Shown: piece after piece, positions 1 to 10,073 of the stretch
Position numbering within the stretch: position 1 is the stretch's first letter
Layout: each line of letters begins with the position of its first letter
Assembly (NCBI RefSeq): GCF_000524195.1
Contig: NW_020170439.1
Coordinates: 450,671 to 493,105 of the forward strand
From: Echinococcus granulosus
Taxonomy: Eukaryota > Platyhelminthes > Cestoda > Cyclophyllidea > Taeniidae
Length of the DNA: 42,435 bases
Direction: 5' to 3'
Position numbers and translations under genes: made by a program
The notes under the pieces: generated by a model
Told to the model about the DNA's origin: nothing
Databases searched by the model: none
Seen by the model: only the letters and a program-made list of their open reading frames with translations

Positions 1-565
1 TTGATGGCAATGAAAAGCAAACATGATCCTAAAGGACATGTGTCCTGTTCTTCACTTTTGCGTGATAAACCTTAGTGGAGCGGAAGAAGTACATGTGCCA
101 TTGATGGGAGAATGGTGACGACCCCTAATAGAAGGGCTGAAGTTGACGTCCACCTTCGGCATCTATCTCAGTCCCTTGGTCAGCAAAAAAGCTATTAACA
201 GCTGAAGTGACACTAGCTGTGAACCATCTGGAAGTTTCGTTACAGACTTTCCCTACCGTCCCCCATGGACTTGCCGGTGTTCCTACATCTATCTATGCAC
301 AAGCATAATGGCCAGCACAATTCCTCATTCCTGAATCAAGTTTTCAGATCGAATGAAACCCCAGATCCAGCTAAGTTGCCAAGAGGGATCAGTGACGTTG
401 AGGTCAAGTATCTCCTCAGTTACATGCTAATTTGGTGACTGGCACGGCCGGGTCGTGGGCGTTTATTTACACTACCGACTACATTATAGTGGCTGACGTA
501 AGAGGTTGACCTACGGGAACGCCGGGGACGACGCTCAAAAGAGGAGGGAGGCTATGCAATACGAT
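1..565. other. intergenic, nothing recognised
   Basis: No open frame with splice logic or family resemblance was found. The stretch runs up to the tandem repeat that begins near 566. Confidence 0.4.
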
Positions 566-940
566 GGTGGTTTATCCCTCGGCATTGGTGAGGCGCCACT
601 TCGGAAATTGTGAATTGGCCTTCTTGTATCTAGCTGAGTGGGATGGCCTTCGGGCCATTCCAGTAGCCCAAACACCTTCTCTGTGCTAAATATATGTATA
701 TTCTGCTTGAGTATTGTGTCTTCTTTCTTCTTCAGGGAACCTCGGGACGCTACACTATCATGTAACGTGATAGTGGTTTATCCCTCGGCATTGGTGAGGC
801 GCCACTTTTGTGCGTTGAATTAGCCCCAATGTACCTCGCTGTGTGGGCTGGCCCTTTGGGCCATGCCAATAGCCCAGATGCCTTCCCTGCGCTGAATATA
901 TATTCTGCCCGAGTATTTTGTCTTCTTTCGTCTTCAGGGA
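566..940. repeat. two-unit tandem repeat, period about 202-206 bp
   Basis: The segment starting near 568 (GGTTTATCCCTCGGCATTGG) recurs almost exactly from 774. The similarity continues through GGCGCCACTT, a GGCC-rich inverted patch, a TATATTCTGC stretch, and a pyrimidine-rich end at TCTTCAGGGA (731-738 and 933-940). The two units differ by scattered substitutions and small indels, so the duplication is not recent. A more diverged relative is at about 28030-28165. No protein is encoded convincingly. Confidence 0.85.
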
Positions 941-1304
941 GTCCCGCGTTTGTAATCACCTGCTGATAAAATATTGGAAGTACAGGCTTAGACTAGTTTT
1001 AGGATTGCTCTTTTTGTTTATTTGCAATTGTGCATAAAATTATTTAGGCGATTCTTAAAGTACTTATTTGATTTATGGGAAAGAATGCCTGAATTTATGC
1101 TGAATGTTGCAGAGCCGCTTCTAACATTCTTTGGATCCTATAACAAAAAGCATGTATCTGTTTAACGCAAAAATTTTAAACCCTAATCTTATGCAAAAAT
1201 TTATTTATGTTTATTAATGCATTTATACCATATCTAGATTAAAAGTTTGATGTTAGATCTATTAGGGCCACTCCTGCTTCTGAGTTTCAAGGTCGCACGC
1301 GTGG
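941..1304. other. AT-rich 5' flank of the methyltransferase gene
   Basis: AT-rich sequence without a supported exon. An in-frame TGA at 1281 stops upstream extension of the methyltransferase reading frame. It presumably holds the promoter, but no TATA or initiator motif can be assigned. Confidence 0.4.
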
Positions 1305-2405
1305 ATGATGTCATCCTTCGGTAATCGACGTTTAGAAAATGAGGAGGATGTTTTTAATCAAAACGCTTGGTATCGTAAAAAAACATAAGTATTCCGACTT
1401 TTAGGGATGATTATGAATGGACAGAAGAGATGGAACGGGAGGCACGAGCCGCAGTGGACATTTTGTCTGTGATTACTCTGTCAGAGGAGGAGAGAGGTAA
1501 ACTTGGTCATTTTTGGTCAGCATTTTGCCAACAGAACGTTTTATTGTCAATGCATCAACATACTGGGACAAATTTTATGACAAACACGAGGCCAGATTCT
1601 TTAGGAATCGAAAGTGGCTTCCTCGCGAGTTTGTTGAACTCATTGATGGGTCACTCTGTTCTGGTCCATTCCTCTCTGGTCCTCCTTCATTTCCTGGGAA
1701 AAACAGTAGATTCCGCGTCCTCGAAGTCGGTAGTGGTCCTGGCAACTCAGTTGTACCAATCCTTGAAAACCGGTGGTAAATCGTCGCCTCTCTAAGCCAA
1801 TCTTTTCCGCTAGGCGTGGAGAAGATGAGACATTTGTCTACGCCTGTGATTTTTCCGAGAAAGCGGTATCATTGGTTAGATCCTCTCCCTCGTACAACCC
1901 CCAATACTGCCTTGCTTTTCAACAGGATATTTCCAAACCGAATCTAACCTGGCCATTCCCTCCAGAATGTATTGATGCTATTTGCTGCATATTTGTCCTC
2001 TCTGCCATCAGTCCCGACAGGTAATCGAACGTCCCCCTCTGACAAAGTCTTTAGCTTTTCTCAAACCATCAGGAACCTCTACACCTGTTTACGACCAGGC
2101 GGAGTCATATTTTTCAGGGATTACGGTCTGTACGACTTATCGCAGATACGAGTGAAGCAAGGGAGATGTATCGGGCGAAATTTCTACACCCGAGGAGATG
2201 GCACTTGTGCCTACTTTTTTGAACAAGGTAATTCACAGATACAAAGATGCATTCTCTAGTAGATGAAATAACCAAATTGTTCACTGATCAAGGTCTCATA
2301 GAAAAACAGATAAGGACAGACAGAAGGTTGATAGTCAATCGACGAAAGCGACTGAAGATGTACAGAGTATACATTCAGGGGAAGTACCAAAAGCCACTTT
2401 TTTAA
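1305..2405 (+). CDS. METTL2: METTL2-type tRNA (3-methylcytidine) methyltransferase, six exons
   Basis: Exons 1305-1369, 1405-1496, 1535-1775, 1814-2020, 2055-2227 and 2260-2405 give 307 residues. All five introns are GT-AG and only 32-38 bp long, and phases agree at every junction. The family uses S-adenosylmethionine to make 3-methylcytidine at position 32 of tRNA anticodon loops; METTL2 acts on Arg and Thr tRNAs. Visible features are the N-terminal FGNRR...NAWDDYEWTEE block typical of METTL2/8, the NASTYWDKFY block, SAM motif I LEVGSGPG at about 115-122, an acidic CDF near 144-146, the RDYGLYDLSQIR block near 223-234, and RGDGTCAYFF followed by DRRL and MYRVYIQGKY at the end. Length fits the family. 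The start is one of two adjacent ATGs (1305, 1308). METTL6 and METTL8 are alternatives, but the N-terminal block favours METTL2. No mitochondrial presequence is evident. Confidence 0.93.
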
Positions 2406-2529
2406 ATTATTCATGTTTCTTTTACCTTCTCTTTCCGATCCTCCTTGGGGAGTCTGAGAAGGAAGACGGGAAAACAGAATTCGTATAATTTTCCTTTTTT
2501 ACGTACACTTATAAAATGCACAACCTTCT

Positions 2530-2900
2530 TTTTTGACCAACCTCTGCCCCGAGTCGATGTAAAGAAGACGGGCCTCCAGAAGGTTTTTGATGTTCCACAA
2601 GGCGGCCCTGGTGTTCGAAGTTGATAGATTGAAGAATGCGCGAAGATTAACAATGTTTCGGTTGAGGAGGACTACTGCGTACCTGTAGCCAGCATTATTC
2701 CGTTGTGCATACAGTGGAAAGCTGATAGAAAAGGGGGAGCTACGTTAGGGAAATAACTAGGAAAAAAAATTGGGATAAATCAAGGCTGTAAGTCAAGTTG
2801 TTAAACGGATGCTCTCAGTTACTTCTTGCTTGATATGATGATGAATCGACCACTCCCTTTACACAAACCGTTTCAGCCGATTTAACTTATAGCTGTCAAC
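2530..2900 (+). other. exon-like coding fragments, unrecognised
   Basis: Two adjoining plus-strand stretches read like protein. About 2530-2622 contains QPLPRVDVKKTGLQKVFDVP, ending at TGA TAG. About 2628-2750 contains ECAKINNVSVEEDYCVPVAS. They cannot be joined by a credible intron and have no start codon. They could be remnants of a decayed gene or chance. I recognise no family. Confidence 0.15.
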
Positions 2901-3196
2901 GTATGTGTCTAGTTGGAGATGGACGCAATCATCTTTCTCAACTTCACAAGTATTTACCAAATGATTCTCAAGTCCACCTTGTTACTGATCGAAAAGTCCC
3001 TTACATAGCGAGGTTTCAAGACCTGACTCCAAATTTGCAAGCAATGCGAGGAGATGTAAACTTGAGTGTTAATTTGGAGTTATCACTAACTAGTCTTCGA
3101 TTTATGCAGCGGTCCTTGTCTCTAAAAGACAGAAAAAACTTCTCCCCAGAAGAAGAGGTCACAACCACCACCTGGAGAGATATCAGCAGGAGGTAA
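2897..3196 (+). CDS. open frame of about 100 codons, unrecognised, possibly an exon or gene remnant
   Basis: Opens just after a possible splice acceptor (TTATAG, ending at 2891) and holds an ATG at 2903. The translation contains stretches such as YLPNDSQVHLVTDRKVPYIA with protein-like composition, but no family comes to mind. Its tail, from about 3150, lies inside the dispersed repeat shared with 5346-5640, where the other two frames are also partly open. That argues against the C-terminal part being conserved coding sequence. A diverged pseudogene or the internal part of a mobile element is equally possible. Confidence 0.2.
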   Translation, partial: QRMCLVGDGRNHLSQLHKYLPNDSQVHLVTDRKVPYIARFQDLTPNLQAMRGDVNLSVNLELSLTSLRFMQRSLSLKDRKNFSPEEEVTTTTWRDISRR

Positions 3197-3445
3197 CGAA
3201 GAGTGTGAAGCAGCGTTCCCTTCCAGTCTTAAAACGCGCTATTAAGGGAAAATTTTGTGGCGGTGTGCAGCACTGGAATGTCTCGCAAGAACTGCGCGCT
3301 TTTTCGACTGGTGCACGAGTCCTACTTACTTACCAAATATACGCTAATGCATACTAAGTTGTATTGAGCGGGTGAATTCCAGACGAAATTGATGTTTGGC
3401 CTTCAGCAAGTAAGCATCTTTTAGTGAACAACTTCACTCGCAAGC
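3150..3445. repeat. dispersed repeat, copy A
   Basis: Shares ordered blocks with 5346-5640: AGAAGAGGTCACA near the start, GTGAAGCAGCGTTCCCTT against GTGAAGTAGTATTTCTTT, then TTGTATTGAGC and GAAATTGATGTTTGGCCTTC, then TAGTGAACA. Spacing is conserved, about 200 bp between the first and last strong blocks. The copies are well diverged, suggesting an old element. No terminal repeats or target-site duplication could be seen. Confidence 0.6.
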
Positions 3446-4155
3446 CCCTCCCCCCGCATTCGTACCCAGCGCGAATACAGACGTCCGCTTACGACCTGTT
3501 TGGTGCCTTAAAAACGACGCACCGACTGCGTCGTTTGAAGGTAAACAAATTTATTCGTGCGCCTGATGAACGTTCGAATACAAAAGGCACTTCTCATCAT
3601 ATCAGTCAGTCTGCGAACGGCCCGGAAGGCACGGCACGTTTCTGACCACATAAATTGAGTAAATTAGTGGTCGTTGATGCTCCTTGCCTGTCGCCTATTG
3701 CTCTTAATCAAGACAACAGGCGATGGTGACGAGTGCGTGCACGCAACACTATGAAGACGAGGCTAAAGCTCGTGAATATCTGCTCTCGCAGAAGACCCAA
3801 GCACGTTACGGAACGATGGTGGGATCCACAAAAGTAGAAAATTTAAGTTGAGTAGCACTGACGTTTCAAAGACAACCCTATAACTGTCAGTGATGATTCT
3901 GAAATGTAAATGCAGAATCCACTCTTTGAAATGCGTTTTGTGCTCATTTAGCTTGCAAACTTCGGTTTGCCTGGTCTAACACGTGATAACCATGCACTCC
4001 ACGACCGCATTTGGCTAAATCTTGGTCCAGGCCGGACTGTGGTTGAAAACTGCACCTAGCGTACTCTAAACTCGAGATTTCCAAATGTCTCACACAAAAC
4101 TCGCCTCCCATCAAAATAATCCACCACCTTTCGGTACACTACCTTCAGCGTTAGC
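3446..4155. other. intergenic, nothing recognised
   Basis: Mixed-composition sequence. The open frame 3424-3645 has no recognisable product and begins in the repeat. No RNA gene or further exon could be supported. Confidence 0.35.
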
Positions 4156-4609
4156 TCATTTGATTGCTAAAATAACCGTCGAGAGTAACTTTCCTAGTAT
4201 CTCACTGAATGTAAGGAGATAGAAGGGCCACAAAGTGCACTAACCTCCCCCCAAAGCGATTCACCATAAACGGATCCAAAATCCGTGGCCGAAAGGCATC
4301 ACTCGGATTTGAAGAAGCCTCCTCCATGGGATATCTCAAGGGCACATTCAGGATGGTAGAGAAGAGCCGGAGGAGGCAAACAATATGGAGGAGGGCAGCA
4401 CACGCCGTAGGCATCCGATTAGTGAGGAGGAGGCCACGTAATGATTGGGACAAACGCTGTCCCTCCTCTCCATCGTCTTGAATGAGGCAGGAGGGCTTCT
4501 TGTGTATCAGCATCCCGTTGCCCACGTCTATCCAAGAGGCTGGTGCGGTGGAAGTGGTTGTTCCCGGAGCGTCACTTTCCAGCAGTAGTAAACCACAGAT
4601 TGTCAATAG
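4156..4609 (-). CDS. last two exons of a small, possibly secreted protein; first exon not found
   Basis: On the minus strand an exon at 4609-4245 follows the strong acceptor TTTTTCTAG and is open for 121 codons plus 2 bases. A 40 bp GT-AG intron (4244-4205, pyrimidine-rich acceptor) leads to 4204-4156, which ends at TGA in phase. No ATG in the first exon is convincingly the start, so an upstream exon is needed. The exon opens with a hydrophobic run LLTICGLLLLES that could end a signal peptide. A second hydrophobic stretch follows (ALLHIVCLLRLF). Near the end it reads PFMVNRFGG. The RF-Gly element recalls flatworm neuropeptide precursors, but it lacks a proper dibasic cleavage site, so this is only a suggestion. 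A small membrane protein is equally possible. Confidence 0.4.
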
Positions 4610-4639
4610 CTAGAAAAAGATGAAAAAATAAGTTTTGTA

Positions 4640-4790
4640 AAGCCGGTGATGGAATATGGCCGGGTAAACGAATGACGGGTGGGTGGACGAACTGCGTGTC
4701 AAAGATCGGCAGTAAATGCTTGAATCCAGAATAGATAGTTGGGCAAATGGGTAAGTGAATGGATGGTGTTCAAGACAAAGGAACCCGGGT
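4640..4790. repeat. decayed TGGA/TGAA-type tetranucleotide tract
   Basis: Degenerate GGGTGGGTGGACGAA and AAATGGGTAAGTGAATGGATGG runs in the presumed intron upstream of the 4609 exon. Same flavour as the tracts at 16490-16910 and 18850-19240. Confidence 0.45.
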
Positions 4791-4843
4791 GACACTTCAA
4801 TTGAAAAAAACAAAGATACATAGGTGAGGGGCACAACTACCAA

Positions 4844-5345
4844 TAGGTGAATGTGTCGATGCTCTAAAATAGGTCACTTAAACAATTTCACCCAGTCAAA
4901 GATGCCGAGGCCTACCAGCGATAAACAAGTTGGTGATTCCACTCCAAGATCAAGTATCACACATCATCAAATGGCTTGAAAAGATTCAGGTTAACGCCTA
5001 CGATGCCAACCATATGACAAAACATATGAAAGAAGCCTATGATTAGGCATCCAGGGTGATTACTAAATAGTAATAACTATCAAATCGGCATAAACAACAG
5101 CTAGCCTAAGACGGTGCCTCTCCATCGCCTACTTGCAAGTCAGGGAAAACGTAAAAATTTCCAATCGTCTCCTAAAATATTCAACAAAAGAAAGACTCCA
5201 TTTTAACTACGATATCACTTTAACCATGAGTCACCAATGCTAATGGCAAGACTGTCACGTACAGCCTAACACGTTTGGTACCATGATATCAAAGGCAAAT
5301 GAACTAACTTAGCCAAACAAAATAGAACGTATTTGGTTATTTAGT
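4844..5345. other. intergenic or intronic, nothing recognised
   Basis: No supported exon, RNA gene or repeat. It may be part of a first intron of the minus-strand gene at 4156-4609. Confidence 0.3.
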
Positions 5346-5640
5346 ATGCCCAGAAGAGGTCACAGGCCTCATTCGGAGAAACATCGTCAGAGGAACACGG
5401 AGATGGGGGTGAAGTAGTATTTCTTTGCCTCTCTCCCTCTCCGTCCAAAACTGCACTCATGAGGACTTTCCACAGCCATTTTGGTAGTCATGCTGTCCTT
5501 GTGATGATAGGCTGACTCTCTATTCCTGTTTATTTCTCCAGCGGTTGTTCTTGCACACCTTCAAGTTGTATCGAGCAGATAGATCTCAGCAGAAATTGAT
5601 GTTTGACCTTCAGCAAGCAACCCTTTCCTAGTGAACAGAT
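5346..5640. repeat. dispersed repeat, copy B
   Basis: Diverged partner of 3150-3445, in the same orientation. The best block is TTGTATCGAGC...GAAATTGATGTTTGACCTTC at about 5566-5613, followed by TAGTGAACA as in copy A. Confidence 0.6.
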
Positions 5641-8348
5641 CCGTCCGCAGTCCGCCACGCACACCAATACACAAAGCAAGCACAGCCTTCCAAGCATTAG
5701 GTTACGCTTGGCTTGGTTGTTACATCTTTTAGCAATAAACAATGATGTGATCAGTAAAAAAACAAAAGTGCTGCACGTTTTTACAAGGTGAAGTGAAAAC
5801 CAACAGCCTCAAATGAACATCACCAGTCATCAGCTGCTAACACAAGCGGGGGAAACTCATTGCCATGGGTTCTAAGATTTTTTCACTCCCCTCGTATCAA
5901 GCGTTACTAAGACTTCGGCGGCCACTTTAGGCGCCAGCAACACGTAATGCTCCTCTTATTCATGATCAAGCACTGAGAGCCCTCACGTGACCAAGCATCA
6001 CCTAGGCATTCATTCCCAAAACCCAATTTTTTCCATGACTCATTTCTGGGCAAAAGCCTCTGCTTCCACTTGGTGTACCTTCGCCAACTACCACATATAG
6101 CAAGGTGCTAAGAAAAGCACTTAGGGTTATGGAAGCGAGCAGGTGAACTCGAGCCGCATCTATCGGGTTCCTTCAACCAACATTTTCCGATCTAAGGATG
6201 GGTTTAAAATAAGAGAAAAATGGTACAACGCCGAGAGACTGACGCATGCTTACCAATCGCCAATATTCCACCAATGTCTACATGTCTTTAGCCAGAACCA
6301 CGGGAACTTTCTAGCCTTCTGGCTAGGACTAGGCGCCATAAATAGTGAAGACAAATTTATTTGAGCCATGTAGTAAAAGCCTATCTCCGTCTTTTTAATT
6401 CTTGATGTTGCAGACGTTTGAGCAGAGAAGATGGTATCACGGAGTTCGGTAAGACAAAAACAGAGTTTTTTTTCTCTCCTGGGGCTCAAAAGAACCCAAT
6501 TGTTAGATTTTAAGGAAAAACGAACAAGTTGACACAAAACAGTTCATTGAAGGTACATCTAAATGGACTGAAAAAGTCATGTTGGTTCTGTTGTTTTTGT
6601 TTACAGAGGATTTTTTCCATTATATCCGTGGAGTCACCTCCTAGCATGTTACCATTCCTTTAAAATATTGCAAACTTACAGATATTTTATAGAAGTGAGT
6701 TAGATTTAACTTCTATGATTGTTTGCTAAAGAAAACTTCCAAATTATTTGATATGTGGCCAACTTGAGCGCGGGAACTTTTAATGTGTAAAACACCAAAA
6801 GTATGGAAATAATTGCTACTTGAGGGAGTTAAATCTACAACCACAGGACGATTTAAAAATAAGTAAACCATCGTCCTTGCAGCATAGAGCTTGTATTCTA
6901 GTCGAGCTGATAGATGGCCATGAGACGGGCGGATGGACGATTATGCCAGCCTCTGTCATCACCCAGGTGTTTTTGGGTCACCCTCCACCGTGACCACGGC
7001 TCAGGTCATCTCGTTTAAGGTCCCTTGTCAGAAGGACACGTCTCAAACACTCACCACCCACAATCCTTTGGGCATAACCGATTCAAATCGTATCCCATCA
7101 TGAAGGTGACATAACTTCACCAAAAGTGAAAAACAATCGGTAAGGCTAAACAAACAACAAAGGACCTAAAAGTGGAAGATGGACCCCCATAATACCAAAG
7201 TGTGAGAGATATAACAACAAACGCAATAGACAGAACTTTTACCCCCCATTTTATTTAATTTGCTTTAACGCTTGTAACACACTTCATTCATCTAGATCGC
7301 ATTAAAAGTGGAATGCTTGAAGCTAAGCAAGACGAGTCATTACGACTCAAGTATACCGAATGATAAGGACATTGTTGCAGGGGACTACATATTATTATGT
7401 AAAGACAGCTGAAGGGATCATGTTTGATAAATTAATGGCTGAATTTATCAGCAACTCACTACCTTTAGTTGAATTTGTGCTAAGGGGACGATCTACTCTG
7501 TAGTTATCATTTCTCACCACGAGTAGTCAAAGAAACCACTCCGGCTCGTGCCAACTATACGTGGCATTTGTAAAAAGTAGGATCTATGCTTTAAAAAAGT
7601 ATACTAGGATGTTTCGACGCCATGTTTTGCGGATAACCCGAAGTCACGTGAAAGCTCAGCCACGACGCAAAAACAGCCATTAATAGTGGGGATTATTATT
7701 AAAAACAATTGGATGACTTCACTAATCATAAAAGATGATATTAACCATGCCGACAGTGCTAATAACAGGTAATCCAGGTTATCATGTGCAAGTTTAATAG
7801 CAGACGTGAGACAGCCGCATAAAAGCTACTATTTGATTGATTATAATAGTCACCCCTACGACATAAAAACTTGGAGTGAATCTAGCCACCCTATCTACTT
7901 TAGTAAGACTATTTCTACTGTCAGTAAAAGACAACAATTATCAGTAGGAGAGATAGCAGGGAATACGACTAGCCATAGCGTCCCGCGAGGACTTTAAGGA
8001 TTCTCTTTTAACTAATTCGTTAACCCTGAAAATTGCGGAGTAAGTTTTCTATCAGCGCCTTAAAACAAGTTCAGAGAGGAACCAAACACAATACAAACTG
8101 AGACAGCAAGAGATTACAATGTGCGACAAGTTTAGTGATGACGTAGGATGCACTTTAAGGTAAAATGTCATAACCTTACATAGTTTGACGGATTTGGCGG
8201 CGTCTTCCCAGCCGCAGAGGTCGCTCCGACCACTTCAATGGGATAGAAAGTCGCCACCTCATAGAGCATATGAAAGCGTCGAAGATTGCACAGCTGAAGC
8301 ATTTTAGTCAATTCCAATCTAAAGCTTAACATGTGCTGACGATCAGAC
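5641..8348. other. 2.7 kb without a supported gene
   Basis: Open frames here (for example 6143-6364 and 6250-6537 on opposite strands) overlap each other and lack start, splice or family support. A GC-richer island at about 6900-7080 stands out against AT-rich flanks and may be an old repeat, but no second copy was found in the window. Confidence 0.35.
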
Positions 8349-9261
8349 CTACTTCTTCGTCCGAAGACAGCTACCGATACGCGCCATTTTTTGGCTACAG
8401 GCTTCTGACAGCACTAGTAATCTGTCTTCCTCCTTATCTATAGTGAAAATATCGTTTGAACTTTTAACTCACCAAGTTCTGCTTTTTGTGAATTGATTGA
8501 TTCAACTCGGGAATTGAGGCTGCTTATCTTTTTATTCAGAGAGTGAATACGATTTCGTAGAGTTGAAATACGAACATATGTGGTGTTCATTTTATCCACC
8601 TAAAGATCACAACCAATTAATCACACGAACTGTCTCAGTGGCCTCGCGTTGTTCTTCAAGGAATGTGCAAAAGTCCTCCTGGAGTTCGGCATACCGCGAT
8701 TTGGCTAGTTCAATCTTTTGAGCAAGGTAGAGAATTCTAAAATATCCCAGGAGGTAGACAAATAAACCAAAGTTACTGCTTGAGTTGGATTAGAGTGTAG
8801 GATGTTTTAATAGGAAGAAACTAAAAACGAGATAATTAAGAATGACAAAAATAGGAAATATTACAGCAGAGTTGATGTCAACGTCACGAAGATGTTCAGC
8901 AAAGTAGTAACCGTCAAAACGAAGAATAATTCGATCATTCGGCTGCTCTGGAAACTGAGACTAAAAAGCAGTTCCATAAGAGACGAAGTAGCGACAAACT
9001 CACATCAGGGAATAACGAATAAAAAGCGCTGAAATTTACGGATAAAGTCATTACGAAATTCCGCTGGTCCGTATTAGCAACCAGATAAAATCGAAAGACA
9101 TATACTGAGAAAAAGTGTACAAAGAAACAAATATTTACCTTGAGAAGTTTGTTGAGAGCAATAAGATGAGAAAACGCCTGACACTGTCCAAATTGGGTTC
9201 TATGTGAAATGTAAGGAAGGAAACTCGATATCCTACGTTGAAATCCGTACAAGAGTGGCTT
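8349..9261 (-). CDS. multi-exon coiled-coil protein, C-terminal part; 5' end unresolved
   Basis: Minus-strand exons: 9261-9139 (41 codons), 9063-9004 (20), 8954-8865 (30), one beginning at 8736 or 8714 and ending at 8631, 8599-8473 and 8437-8349, which ends at TAG. Introns are GT-AG and short (31 and 35 bp for the last two). The last three exons are certain in frame and encode a charged heptad-rich helix: KIELAKSRYAELQED, then RNRIHSLNKKISSLNSRVES, then KAELDKEEDRLLVLSEA, ending in LRTKK. Before it come LRFDGYYFAEHLRDVD and an aromatic-rich segment. The acceptor of the 8714/8736 exon is uncertain: 8736 needs phase 2, while 8714 gives phase 0 and keeps the frame. Exons above 9261 (to about 9420) exist but could not be phased. 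Small coiled-coil adaptor or ciliary proteins look like this; I do not recognise the family. Confidence 0.6.
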
Positions 9262-9419
9262 CTATAAATGACTGAGAGAGTAAAACAAGATAAAGTCTTA
9301 CTAGCATTGCCAGCTTGGGACGAAATGGTGAAAAAGATGTTCCTGAATTGACCTCTGGGATTGGAAATCGGTGGAAGCCTGACCTCCTTCAAATTGTGCA
9401 CAAGCATCACTGAAAGGCC

Positions 9420-10073
9420 GGATAAATTAAGTAAAATATTAACGAAAATTCAGAAGCTACGATCGCTGCACATCGCTACGGAAAAAGGCAAAGAACTGCA
9501 ATTTAGGAGAGACGAACAAAATAAATGGAAAGCCATATGAACGCATTCAAAAAAATATCAAATTTAATTCAGCCCGCAAACCTTAAAAGACCTGCCCTGG
9601 GGAGATAATGAAGTGCTAACTGTCCGACACCGCCCTCGATACAAAAACATCACCTTAAACGAGAAAACGATTGGTTAGCACACCCACTGGACATTATTTA
9701 AACTATCGCACAAACAATTTAAAAAACGGTTTCCTTATTTTGTTAAACGCTGCCTCTCAAATTAACAGAAATTAAAAAGCAAATCTATAGGCGAAGTTGC
9801 TTGGCAATAAGTACACGTGCATTTCTGGTGTCTAATCCTATATGCTTCTGGAGCAAATGATTATAATTTAGTAGACCCTTAATGTCAAAAAAAACTTAAG
9901 AATGTTTTTTATTGTTGATTTAGGAACTTTGGACTTTAGCTGCTTTAATTGCACATATTACCAACAATATTCAATGCTTCCGGAGAGAAAAAGCTTCAAA
10001 ATGGATATTAGCACGTTCGTAGAATACCATCTCCTTAAAATTTGTGGTTATAATTCGGCTTGGAAAACGAAGC
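9420..10073. other. AT-rich spacer between divergent genes
   Basis: Lies between the 5' end of the minus-strand coiled-coil gene and the start of the plus-strand RMC1 gene, so it should contain both promoters. A possible first exon of the coiled-coil gene with an ATG is near 9475 on the minus strand, but it is not secure. No defined promoter element was identified. Confidence 0.35.

Noticed and set aside
1430..1795. 121-codon plus-strand open frame
   Set aside because: It crosses a spliced intron; only its first 67 bases are real METTL2 coding, the rest is an out-of-frame shadow.
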